Part shown: positions 43,092 to 51,140 of the stretch, one piece after another
How the letters are laid out: every line of letters starts with the position of its first letter
How positions within the stretch are numbered: position 1 is the stretch's first letter
DNA from: Kutzneria buriramensis
Lineage (GTDB): Bacteria > Actinomycetota > Actinomycetes > Mycobacteriales > Pseudonocardiaceae
Assembly (NCBI RefSeq): GCF_043575855.1
Contig: NZ_CP144375.1
Coordinates: forward strand, 7,192,001 to 7,256,000
Direction: 5' to 3'
DNA length: 64,000 nt
Translations under genes and position numbers: made by a program
Notes under the pieces: generated by a model
Seen by the model: only the letters and a program-made list of their open reading frames with translations
Told to the model about the DNA's origin: nothing
Database searches by the model: none

Positions 43092-44459
43092 TCATCGCCA
43101 GACCTTGATCAGCTTCGCCGAGTGCGGGGCGAGGTTCACGCTGTATGAGTTGGTGAACTTGCCGACCTGCTGGTGTGACCACATGTCTCGCACCTCGGCC
43201 TTGCCGTGGAAGCCGAAGTCGGACCAGTTGGCGGTCACCGTCGCCGGCGAGGTGTCCAGGTTGAACAGTGCCACCGTGTACGAACCGTCGGCGTTGCGCA
43301 CCCACCAGGTCTGCTGCGGGGTGTGCGCGACAACGGGCTTGGCCACGCGACCGGCCTGGTCCTGGGCGATGACCTCGTCGTTGGTGAGCAGGGACAGACC
43401 GTACGAGTCGAGCTTGGTCAGGTCGTCGCCGGTGTAGAGCGGCGCGGCCTCGATCGCCCACAACGTCATGTACAGCTGGCGCTCGTCGTTGCTGAGGCCG
43501 TCCATGGAGCCGACGCCGACGTCCAGCGAGTCGAGGTTGTTCCAGCCGCCGGGGCCGGCGTCGCCGACCCACGGCACGACGTCGTCGAACCGCTTGACCA
43601 GCGAGTTCTGCCACGTCACGAGCGTGCCGCAGTAGCACTCGACGTCGGTGTCGACCCGCCAGCCGTTGCTGTACCGCTGCCACGTGCTGACGTAGTTGTG
43701 GTCCAGCGACCAGGAGAGCAGGAACTGGATGTCGCGGCCGGTCTGCACCAGGGCCTTGGACCAGGCGGCGACGTCGGCGGTGTTGTCGTAGTTGGGGCCG
43801 GACTTGTCCGAGCCCGGACCGACGCCGTCCAGCTTGAGGAAGTCCACGCCCCACTTGGCGAACATCTGCGCGATGGAGCCGATCCACTTGGCGGCGCAGG
43901 GGTTGTCGAAGTTCAGCTTGTACGAGCTGTCCCAGCCGTTGGTGGTGCGCAGGTCGGGGTAGACGACGTCACGCGTGTAGCAGCCGGGGGCGCCGTAGAT
44001 CGGCGAGTTGCCGCCGTTGTACGCCTCCTTCTCCATGCCCACCGGCATGTAGATACCGACCTTCAAGCCCATCGAGTGAATCTTGCGGGAAGTCGCGGCC
44101 ATGCCGTCGGGGAAGCGTGCGGCGTCGGTCAGCGGCCGGGCGTACTGGTCGTACTCGGGCCTCCAGTCCCACTTGCGCCACCAGCCGGCGTCGATGTTGA
44201 CGTACTGGTAGCCGTGCGAGCGGAGCTTGGTGGCCATCACCCGCGCCTGCTCCAGAACGTGCTGCTCGGTCAGCCAGCTGTAGTCGCCCTGGGTGTTCAC
44301 CCCGGGGTACTTGGTCGACTGCAGGCTCCAGCTGCTCCACCCCAGGTACGGTGTGGGCGCCGGCGGTTTGCTCGGGGTTCTGGCGGCCTGCGCGGGCGCG
44401 AGCCCGGCCAGCATCGTGAGCAGCGCGGCGAGCAGGATGACCAAACGGGAACGGCGCAT
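43092..44459 (-). CDS. Secreted GH27 alpha-galactosidase-like enzyme
   Basis: A 455-aa secreted glycosidase. Signal peptide MRRSRLVILLAALLTML ... ending near AQAA. The barrel opens TPYLGWSSWS, has YVNIDAGWW, the nucleophile Asp in FLKLDGVG and the acid/base Asp in RVDTDVECYC; a C-terminal antiparallel beta domain follows. No carbohydrate-binding module. Could act on alpha-galactosides or beta-L-arabinopyranosides, which GH27 covers. ATG 44459 with AGGAG upstream. Divergent from a ROK regulator, with a clear TTGACA-17-TTTCAT promoter (44538-44510). Confidence 0.9.
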   Translation of the reverse strand: MRRSRLVILLAALLTMLAGLAPAQAARTPSKPPAPTPYLGWSSWSLQSTKYPGVNTQGDYSWLTEQHVLEQARVMATKLRSHGYQYVNIDAGWWRKWDWRPEYDQYARPLTDAARFPDGMAATSRKIHSMGLKVGIYMPVGMEKEAYNGGNSPIYGAPGCYTRDVVYPDLRTTNGWDSSYKLNFDNPCAAKWIGSIAQMFAKWGVDFLKLDGVGPGSDKSGPNYDNTADVAAWSKALVQTGRDIQFLLSWSLDHNYVSTWQRYSNGWRVDTDVECYCGTLVTWQNSLVKRFDDVVPWVGDAGPGGWNNLDSLDVGVGSMDGLSNDERQLYMTLWAIEAAPLYTGDDLTKLDSYGLSLLTNDEVIAQDQAGRVAKPVVAHTPQQTWWVRNADGSYTVALFNLDTSPATVTANWSDFGFHGKAEVRDMWSHQQVGKFTNSYSVNLAPHSAKLIKVWR

Positions 44460-44509
44460 GGCGGCGCACTCCTGTCGAAAGGGGCTCATCACGGCGGCGG
44501 GATGCTGGC

Positions 44510-44538
44510 ATGAAACTCCGCCACCGGTCGGGTGTCAA
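44510..44538 (-). promoter_or_regulatory. Promoter of the GH27 gene
   Basis: Minus strand: consensus TTGACA at 44538-44533, 17-bp spacer, TTTCAT at 44515-44510. One of the few strong housekeeping-type promoters readable here. Confidence 0.65.
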
Positions 44539-44543
44539 GGCTG

Positions 44544-44563
44544 TTAATTTCTGAAGGAAACAA
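44544..44563 (+). promoter_or_regulatory. Candidate ROK operator
   Basis: TTAATTTC-TGAA-GGAAACAA, an imperfect inverted repeat that overlaps the ROK gene's SD (GAAGGA) and lies just upstream of the GH27 -35. The AT-rich pattern is like known ROK operators. Confidence 0.5.
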
Positions 44564-45726
44564 TGTTTGCTATGGTCAACGTCGTGTCAGCCGCGGTGCA
44601 GGTGTTCGCCGCGGTGCTGCGGCACGGCCCGATCTCGCGTGTCGAGGTCACGGCGCGGACCGGCCTGTCGCCCGCGGCGGTGACCAAGGCGGTGCGCCCG
44701 CTGGTGGACGCCGGCTACCTGGTCGAGCGCCCCGACGACCGCGCGCCGGCCCGGCTGGGCCGCCCGGCGATGCCGCTGCACGTGGTGGCCGAGCGCGCGT
44801 ACTTCCTCGGCGTGAAGCTCACCGCCGACGAGGTGATCGCGGTGCGCACGGATCTGTGCGGCGTCACCCGCGAGGCGGTGCACCGCCCGTTGACCTCGAC
44901 CGCCGTCGCCGACGTCATCGAGGTCGTCGCCGACGTCTGCCGTGGGCTGGCCGTCGGGCACGACGTGGCCTGCCTGGGCGTCTCGCTGTCCGGCGACGTG
45001 CTGCGCGACACCGGCATGGTGCGCTTCTCGCCGTTCCTGAACTGGCGGGACGTGCCGCTGGCCGACCTGGTCTCGGCCGCCACCGGCCTGCCGACCCTGA
45101 TCGAGAACGATGTGCGGGCGCTGACCGTCGCCGAGCACTGGTTCGGCGCGGGCGTCGGCGTGTCCTCGTTCGCGCTGGTCACGGCCGGCACCGGCATCGG
45201 CTGCGGGCTCGTCGTCAACGACGTGCTGCTGCCGGCCGGCGAGCTCGGCCACGTGGCGATCGACGTGGACGGGCCCGAGTGCTACTGCGGCGGGCGGGGC
45301 TGCGTCGAGGCGCTCGCGGCGGATCGCGTGGTGCTGGCCGGCTGCTCGGCGGTCGTCGGGCGGCAGTTGACCATGGCCGAGGCGATCTCGCTGGGCCGCA
45401 GCGGCGATCCGGCCGTGCACGCCGTGTTCGAACGCGCCGGTCGCGCCCTCGGGCTGGCGCTGGCGGCGGTGGCGAACTTGGTCGGCCCGGAACGGATCGT
45501 GCTCACCGGCGAGGCCGTCGGCGGCTACGACCTGTACGCCGACCAGATCCGGCAGGCCCTGGCCGCGCAGGCCTTCGGCGCCGCCGCGGCGTGCGAGCTG
45601 GTGGTCCGGCCGCTGCCGTTCGACGAGTGGGCGCGCGGCGCCGCCGTCGTCGGCATCCAGGACCTGATCACGCGAAGTGGGGCAGCACGTGGCTCAACAG
45701 GTGCGGTGACGCTGCCAGCGCGGTGA
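44563..45726 (+). CDS. ROK-family transcriptional regulator
   Basis: A 387-aa sugar-responsive repressor. N-terminal winged helix (SRVEVTARTGLSPAAVTKAVRPLVDAGYLVE), then a ROK kinase-like domain with GVSLSGDVL, ENDVRALTVAEHWFGAG, TAGTGIGCGL and the zinc-binding CYCGGRGCVE motif. The kinase-type catalytic Asp of the ENDxR region is present, but in this architecture the domain acts as sensor. Divergent from the GH27 gene, so probably controls alpha-galactoside use. ATG 44563 with GAAGGA. Its 3' end overlaps the next, convergent gene by 59 bp. Confidence 0.9.
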   Translation: MFAMVNVVSAAVQVFAAVLRHGPISRVEVTARTGLSPAAVTKAVRPLVDAGYLVERPDDRAPARLGRPAMPLHVVAERAYFLGVKLTADEVIAVRTDLCGVTREAVHRPLTSTAVADVIEVVADVCRGLAVGHDVACLGVSLSGDVLRDTGMVRFSPFLNWRDVPLADLVSAATGLPTLIENDVRALTVAEHWFGAGVGVSSFALVTAGTGIGCGLVVNDVLLPAGELGHVAIDVDGPECYCGGRGCVEALAADRVVLAGCSAVVGRQLTMAEAISLGRSGDPAVHAVFERAGRALGLALAAVANLVGPERIVLTGEAVGGYDLYADQIRQALAAQAFGAAAACELVVRPLPFDEWARGAAVVGIQDLITRSGAARGSTGAVTLPAR

Positions 45727-46186
45727 ACCGGATGAACCGGCCGGCCAGGGTCACCCCCACGAACACCAGCACGGACATCCGCGCCACGCCGGCCAGCACG
45801 GTGGTCGCCATGAACGGCGGCATGCCGACCACGGAGCTGACGCCGGTGGTCGCGATCATCAGCTTGGGACGCTTCTCGCACTGTGCCCGCAGCGCCCCGA
45901 ACCACACGCCGACCTTGGCCCACGCGGTCGTCCACCAGGTCTGGCGGCGGGGTTTGTCCTTGGGCTGCAACCACGTCGGCAGCGTGATCCGGCCGCGGGC
46001 GGCGAAGAAGTAGAGCAGCTTGCCGACGACCTGGCCGACCGCCACCACGCCGCCGAGGATCCAGCACGCGATCGGCGGGTGGTGCCCGTTCGCGATCATG
46101 CCGACCAGGAACAGCTCCACGCTGATCAGCGGGCACAGGGCCGAGCCGACGGCGACGCCCAGGGAGAGCAGCAGCCACAGCAGCAC
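45668..46186 (-). CDS. DedA/VTT-like small membrane protein
   Basis: A 172-aa membrane protein with about four to five hydrophobic helices. The pattern VELFLVGMIANGHHPPIACWILGG ... GQVVGKLLYFFAARGR ... MPPFMATTVLAG is like the VTT (DedA/YqaA) family of lipid-flippase-like proteins, though it is short. GTG 46186 has GGGAGGAAAG upstream. Its last 59 bp overlap the ROK gene on the other strand. Confidence 0.7.
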   Translation of the reverse strand: MLLWLLLSLGVAVGSALCPLISVELFLVGMIANGHHPPIACWILGGVVAVGQVVGKLLYFFAARGRITLPTWLQPKDKPRRQTWWTTAWAKVGVWFGALRAQCEKRPKLMIATTGVSSVVGMPPFMATTVLAGVARMSVLVFVGVTLAGRFIRFTALAASPHLLSHVLPHFA

Positions 46187-46302
46187 GGCGCTTTCCTCCC
46201 CGGACCGGATGATCACTTCCCGGACCGAGGTTACCGGAGTCGCGCTGGCATCGGAGTCGTGCTACGGGCCCATTCCCGGTGGGTTTTCCTCCACCTGGAG
46301 GA

Positions 46303-47928
46303 CTACCTCTGGGTCGCCTCGAAGTACTCGTTCAGGACCCCGGCCAGGTTCTCCGACGCGCCGCCGGTCATGCCGATCAGGGCCTTGTTGCCCTTGCCGT
46401 CGGCCGGCACGGCGAACATGTTGATCGCGGTGGTCACGTTGTTGTAGTCCAGCAGGTTCCACGCCCACCACTTGGGCACGTCGGTGCCGCTGACCCCGGC
46501 GTACTTGCGCTGGGCGACCGGCGCGATCGTGGCGTCCTCGCCGTAGAGGTCGATCGTGTTGGGCTGGGCCCGCCAGATGACCTCGCCGTTCTGCATGATC
46601 TCGGAGACCTCGAACGGCTGGTTGTACCGGCCGAAGTTGTCCACGGAGCTCAGCGCCGACGCCGCCCGCAGCGGCGTGGTGGCCAGCGCCTTGGTGCCGG
46701 GGATGAAGTCGAAGCCGGTGTCCTGGTAGTGATCGGCCGGAATGGCCTTGCGCAGGAAGCTCTCCACGTCGTCGCCGAGCGGGCCGGCGGCGGAGAAGGC
46801 GTCGTTGAAGGCCTGCTTGAGGTAGTCCGGCCCGCCGTAGAAGCCCAGCACCGCACCGGTCTTGTCGTCGACCGAGGCCAGTCCGATGTGGACGTTCTGG
46901 TCGGCCGGCCTGCTGGAGTCCAATTTGGACAGTTGGTCGCTCGCGGCCTTCTGCGCCGCCTGCATGTAGTCCTGACGGAACGTGGTCACCACGGTGTAAC
47001 CGCCGCGGGCCACGGTGTTGGAGTCCGGCACGTTCGGATCCTGAGCGTGCAGGCGGTCCAAGTTCTGCATCGCCGCGTCGACCATGTAGCCGTTCATGCC
47101 GCCCATGTCGTCCGGCTCGTACTTGACCGGCGTCGGGAACTGCATCGAGGCCCGCTGCTGCGCGGAGATCTCGTGCTCGGCGACCATGCCGTCCAGCACG
47201 TACTTCCACCTGTCCTGCAACGCCTTCGCGGCCTTCGGGTCCTTGTCCGCGGTCGCGTAGTAGTACGGCGACTGGATGATCGCCGCGATGTAGGCGGCCT
47301 TGGCCGGGTCGGTCAGCTGCGTGATGTCGACGCCGAAGTACGCCAGCGAGGCCGATTCGATGCCGTAGGCGCCGCGGGCGAAGAAGATGGTGTTCAGGTA
47401 GTCGACCAGGATGGCGTCCTTGGACTTCACCTGGTCCAGTTTGATCGAGACCAGCACCTCGTTCAGCTTGCGGGACAGCGTCTGCTGCTGGGTGAGGTAG
47501 TAGTTCTTGACGAACTGCTGGGTGATCGTCGAGCCGCCCTGGAGGTTGCCGTCGCCGCTGCTGGTGACGTCGTTCTTGAGGGCCCGCAACAGGCCCATCG
47601 GGGAGACGCCCGGGTCGCTGTAAAAGGTGCGGTCCTCGGCGGCGAGCACGGCCTGCCGCACCACCAGCGGGATCTGCTCGAAGGTGACCGGCCGGCGGTT
47701 CACGCCGACGTGCGTGATCTGGGTGGACGCGTCGGCGTAGGTGAAGATCGTGGCCTGCTGCAACGCATCCTTGTTGGGCTCGGGGATCTGGACCGTGGCC
47801 ACCGCCACGAAGAAGCCGGCGACCAGGCCGACCACCACGGTCATCGAGGTGCCCAGCACGAGCTTCCACGAGGGCAGCCAGCGGCGGATGCCCCGCTTGT
47901 TCCGCCGCGGGTAGTCGATGAGGCGCAC
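46303..47928 (-). CDS. GT51 peptidoglycan glycosyltransferase with degenerate transpeptidase domain
   Basis: A 541-aa class A PBP-like protein. One membrane helix (about 22-45), then a GT51 domain with AVLAAEDRTFYSDPGVSPMGLLRAL, GGSTITQQFVKNYYL and RKLNEVLVSIKL. The C-terminal half keeps the transpeptidase shape (IGLASVDDKTGAVLGFYGG, FNDAF) but where the active SxxK should be it reads AGPLGDDVE, and the KTG box reads MTG. So it should polymerise glycan strands but not cross-link. GTG 47928 with GGGGAAGGA at good spacing. Confidence 0.88.
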   Translation of the reverse strand: MRLIDYPRRNKRGIRRWLPSWKLVLGTSMTVVVGLVAGFFVAVATVQIPEPNKDALQQATIFTYADASTQITHVGVNRRPVTFEQIPLVVRQAVLAAEDRTFYSDPGVSPMGLLRALKNDVTSSGDGNLQGGSTITQQFVKNYYLTQQQTLSRKLNEVLVSIKLDQVKSKDAILVDYLNTIFFARGAYGIESASLAYFGVDITQLTDPAKAAYIAAIIQSPYYYATADKDPKAAKALQDRWKYVLDGMVAEHEISAQQRASMQFPTPVKYEPDDMGGMNGYMVDAAMQNLDRLHAQDPNVPDSNTVARGGYTVVTTFRQDYMQAAQKAASDQLSKLDSSRPADQNVHIGLASVDDKTGAVLGFYGGPDYLKQAFNDAFSAAGPLGDDVESFLRKAIPADHYQDTGFDFIPGTKALATTPLRAASALSSVDNFGRYNQPFEVSEIMQNGEVIWRAQPNTIDLYGEDATIAPVAQRKYAGVSGTDVPKWWAWNLLDYNNVTTAINMFAVPADGKGNKALIGMTGGASENLAGVLNEYFEATQR

Positions 47929-48000
47929 TCGGTTGTCCTTCCCCAATCCCGACTGTTCGGGGGGTACGACTCCGTTGACGCCTCGGGGGTTGTCCCGGGT

Positions 48001-48555
48001 TCAGGAATTGATCAGTTTCAGGTCGACGGGACCGGTCACGCGGGCCTCGCGCAGCGGCCGGCCACCGGCGTCCAACGTGCGCACCACGCCGTCGGTTTCC
48101 CAGCCCACCGAGCGGTAGAAGCCCAGCGACGCGCGGTCCGCCTCCGGCACCCAGCTCACGCCCCGTGTCGCGCCTCCGTTGCGCAGCGTTTCCGCCGCCG
48201 CCGCGAGCAGCCGGCCGCCGTGGCCCCGCCTGCCCCAGCGGGGTTCCACCAGCAGCGTCGCCACCAGCCCGGTGGTGTCCGCGTCCGCCGGCAGCGTGCC
48301 GTCCGCCTCCGCGACCTCGCTGTCCGGGGCCGGGCCCACCACGCAGAAGCCCACCGTCCACTCGCCCTCGGTCGCAACGTGCACCGTCGCCGTGCCCTGC
48401 TCCACCAGCTCCCGGACCGCGTCCACCGGGTCGAGCCCCGCCAGCACCTCCGCCGGCAGGAGATCCCGGTAGGCGGTGCGCCAGGTGTCGCGCTGGATCC
48501 GCGCGATCTCCTCGACGTCGGCGAGCACGGCAGGTCGGACAGACGCTTCAGCCAC
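48001..48555 (-). CDS. GNAT family N-acetyltransferase
   Basis: A 184-aa acetyltransferase. Starts VRPAVLADVEEIARIQRDTWR; the acetyl-CoA loop is LLVEPRWGRRGHGGRLLAAA, and GFYRSVGWETDG is the typical strand after the active site. Substrate unknown. Start GTG 48555 lies 6 nt behind TAGGTT (48567-48562), a leaderless prediction. Divergent from the ycaQ-like gene across repeat C copy 1. Confidence 0.88.
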   Translation of the reverse strand: MAEASVRPAVLADVEEIARIQRDTWRTAYRDLLPAEVLAGLDPVDAVRELVEQGTATVHVATEGEWTVGFCVVGPAPDSEVAEADGTLPADADTTGLVATLLVEPRWGRRGHGGRLLAAAAETLRNGGATRGVSWVPEADRASLGFYRSVGWETDGVVRTLDAGGRPLREARVTGPVDLKLINS

Positions 48556-48599
48556 GGAGAAAACCTAGCGGCCGGCGCAGGCGCCCCGGTCGGTGGTGT

Positions 48600-48765
48600 C
48601 CCGTGAGGCCGCGCCGGTGCCTGGAGCGGTTGCTGGATTTCGATCGTGCGCCGTCCGACGCGCCCCACCACCCAGGCGGACGCGCGCGATCGAAATCCAG
48701 CAAGCGAAGGCACCGGATCAGAGCGGCCGAACCGCCCCGCCGAAGGCGGGGCCAAAGAAACTGTC
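48600..48765 (-). repeat. Repeat family C, copy 1
   Basis: About 165 bp in a gap between divergent genes. Core: TTGCTGGATTTCGATCG (48630-48646) and its complement (48687-48703), nested in CCGGTGCCT/AGGCACCGG arms, plus a GCCCCGCC-GAA-GGCGGGGC hairpin (48735-48753). Related over its whole length, in reverse orientation, to 53261-53428. Confidence 0.8.
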
Positions 48766-48790
48766 AGGGGTGCGTGGCAGCATCTTTCGG

Positions 48791-50008
48791 GTGCTCAAGA
48801 TGTCTCACTTGGCGGCCCGGCGGACCGCTCTCGCCGCGCAGGGGTTCGCCCAGGCGCGGCCCAACGGCGCGGTGACCAGGCGACACCTCCAGGGGGTGCT
48901 CGCCCGGACGCAGGTGCTCCAGCTGGACTCGGTGAACGTCGCGGTGCGCGCCCACTACGCCCCGCTGTTCAGCCGGCTCGGCAACTACCCGGCGGGCCTG
49001 CTGGACGAGGCGGCGTGGTCGCACAGCACGCGGCGGCCGCGGATGCTCGTCGAGTACTGGGCGCACGTGGCGTGCCTGATCCCGGTGGCGGACTGGCCGC
49101 TGCTGCGGTGGCGAATGCGTGCGCACAAGGAACACCCGAACGCGTACTGGCAGAGCGCGGGCGGGGAGCGGCTGGCCGAGGAGGTGCTGACGGCGGTGAA
49201 GGACCTCGGCCCGATCACCGCCGGCGCGCTGGAGGACGAGCTGGGCCTGAAAGTGGCGCGGGAGAAGGCGCGCGGCGGCTGGTGGAACCGGTCGGACGTG
49301 AAGCGGACCTGCGAGTACCTGTTCGCCACGGGGGAGCTGACCACCGGCACGCGCCGGGGCTTCGAGCGCTACTACGACCTGACGGAGCGGGTGCTGCCGC
49401 CGGAGGTCTACTCGGCGCCGGAGATCTCGGGGGAGGACGCGGCCCGGCAGCTGATCGCGAAGTCGGCCGCGGCGCTGGGCGTCGCGACCGAGCCCGATCT
49501 CCGTGACTACTACCGGCTCAAGCCGTCGCGGTCGCAGCAGGCGGTGGCGGATCTGGTGGAGGAGGGCGTGTTGGAGCCCGTCACGGTGGACGGGTGGCGG
49601 CACCAGGCGTATCGGCACGTCGATGCGCGCACGCCGCGGCGAGTCGAGGCGCGGGCGCTGCTCTGCCCGTTCGATCCGCTGATCTGGGAGCGGGACCGCA
49701 CGGAGCGGCTGTTCGACTTCTTCTACCGCATCGAGATCTACGTCCCGGAGCCGAAGCGGGTGCACGGCTACTACGTGTTCCCGTTCCTGCTCGGCGAGGA
49801 CCTGGTGGCCCGCGTCGACCTCAAGGCCGACCGCGCCGCCGGCGTGCTGCGGGTGCCGGGCGCCTTCGCGGAGATCGGCGTCGATCACGCGCACGTGGCG
49901 CACGAACTCGCCGAGGAGCTGCGGCTGATGGCCGACTGGCTCGGCCTGGACGGCGTCGTCGTCGGGAAGCGGGGTGATCTGGCGCCCCGCCTGGGCGCCC
50001 TGGTCTGA
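48791..50008 (+). CDS. YcaQ-family winged-helix DNA glycosylase-like protein
   Basis: A 405-aa member of the YcaQ/AlkX (DUF1006) family, which excises crosslinked or bulky bases. Features: ARTQVLQLDSVNVAVRAHYAPLFSRLGNY (QxxxQxDSxxV type), ARGGWWNRSDVKRTCEYLFATGEL, and CPFDPLIWERDRTERLFDFFYRIEIYVP. The catalytic QLD/QxD loop appears intact. Start GTG 48791 (ATG 48800 possible). Stands alone between repeat C and a cluster of hairpins. Confidence 0.88.
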   Translation: MLKMSHLAARRTALAAQGFAQARPNGAVTRRHLQGVLARTQVLQLDSVNVAVRAHYAPLFSRLGNYPAGLLDEAAWSHSTRRPRMLVEYWAHVACLIPVADWPLLRWRMRAHKEHPNAYWQSAGGERLAEEVLTAVKDLGPITAGALEDELGLKVAREKARGGWWNRSDVKRTCEYLFATGELTTGTRRGFERYYDLTERVLPPEVYSAPEISGEDAARQLIAKSAAALGVATEPDLRDYYRLKPSRSQQAVADLVEEGVLEPVTVDGWRHQAYRHVDARTPRRVEARALLCPFDPLIWERDRTERLFDFFYRIEIYVPEPKRVHGYYVFPFLLGEDLVARVDLKADRAAGVLRVPGAFAEIGVDHAHVAHELAEELRLMADWLGLDGVVVGKRGDLAPRLGALV

Positions 50009-50051
50009 CCCCCCACTCAATGCGGTCGGGCCGCACAAATCCCGGGTGTCT

Positions 50052-50206
50052 GGGTGCCGACTCCCTGGCACCCGGGAATCCCCTCCCCGCACGATGGACG
50101 GGCTGGGGAGGGGATGCGGCCCGGGACCGCCCCACGGAGGTTGGGCGGCCCCGGGAGCCTGGGCGGGGTACGCCTTCCACCTCCCCCCGGTGGAAGCCGT
50201 ACCCCG
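50052..50206. terminator. Cluster of hairpins between convergent genes
   Basis: Three successive inverted repeats: GGGTGCC/GGCACCC (50052-50073), ATCCCCTCCCC/GGGGAGGGGAT (50078-50115), and GGGGTACGCCTTCCACC with near-perfect complement (50166-50206). They lie between the ycaQ-like gene and the DUF4097 gene; no coding signal in 50009-50222. Confidence 0.7.
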
Positions 50207-50222
50207 TCACCCCCAGCGCCGG

Positions 50223-51128
50223 TCAGCCGACCGCGGTGGTGATCACCGCGTTGCCGGAACCGGTGCGTCCCCGGATGGTGAGCTTGGGCTCCTGGGCCGG
50301 CGGCGTGGACGACACGTCCAGCTCGCTGCGCGCCTGGCCGGCATGCGACACCAGGTCGACCTGGGCGGCGGTGCCGGACCGCACCGCCACCCGAAGCTCC
50401 CCGCTGCCGGTGACGAGCTCGATGGCGCCGCAGGCGGCATCGGCCACGGTGACGTCACCGGTGCCGGTGCGCACCATGACGTCGGACTGCACGGCCCCCA
50501 GCCACACGTCGCCGCTGCCGGTGAACAGGGCGCTGCGGCCGCCGACTGACGACACCTCGATGTCGCCGGAGCCGGACTTCACCCGGACGCCGCCCATCAT
50601 CGGGCCGAGGCGGACGGCCGCCGAGCCGCTGTTGACGCTGGCGACGCCGTCGGCGCGGTCGACGCTGACGTCACCGGTGCCGCTGATCACGTTCAGCCGG
50701 CCGGCCGACCCGGTGGTGACCAGCGACGCGGAGCCGCTCTTGGACTCCACGTGCGAGCCGTTGGGCGCCTCGATCACGATCGCCAGCGGCACGGCGCGCA
50801 TCGGCAGCGGCTTCGGCGAGGCCACCACCAGGCGGCTCGCGGTCAGGTCGATCCGGGTCTGCCGCACGGCGTCGTCCGGCGAGCCCTCGGCCGGCGTGCC
50901 GAACTGGCCGCTGACCCAGTTGATCAGCCCGGACAGCCCCGGCACCCACTGGTCGGCGGCGTCCGCGTCGTGCCGCACGGTCACCCGCACGCCGGTGCGC
51001 TCGGTCAGCCGCACCTCGATCCGGCCGGCGCCGATCGCGACGTCGATCTCGATCGGGCCGGACGCCTCGAACTCCTCCTCGCGGACGAACCAGCCGTCCT
51101 CGCCGGGTGCGCTCTCGGTCTCGGTCAT
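50223..51128 (-). CDS. DUF4097 beta-helix-like protein
   Basis: A 301-aa protein of the DUF4097 family, a repeated beta-strand (beta-helix/solenoid) fold. Repeating SGTGDVSV, SGSGDIEV, TGSGDVWL, TGTGDVTV and TGSGELRV units appear every ~20 residues. No signal peptide. Function of the family is unknown; some members are linked to envelope stress. ATG 51128 has GGAG close upstream. Second gene of an operon with the ribbon-helix-helix protein (13-nt gap). Confidence 0.85.
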   Translation of the reverse strand: MTETESAPGEDGWFVREEEFEASGPIEIDVAIGAGRIEVRLTERTGVRVTVRHDADAADQWVPGLSGLINWVSGQFGTPAEGSPDDAVRQTRIDLTASRLVVASPKPLPMRAVPLAIVIEAPNGSHVESKSGSASLVTTGSAGRLNVISGTGDVSVDRADGVASVNSGSAAVRLGPMMGGVRVKSGSGDIEVSSVGGRSALFTGSGDVWLGAVQSDVMVRTGTGDVTVADAACGAIELVTGSGELRVAVRSGTAAQVDLVSHAGQARSELDVSSTPPAQEPKLTIRGRTGSGNAVITTAVG

Positions 51129-51140
51129 CGTCTCCACCCC

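Noticed and set aside
48593..48790. Upstream extension of the ycaQ-like gene
   Set aside because: The frame is open but runs through repeat family C, whose translation is unrelated to the family start.
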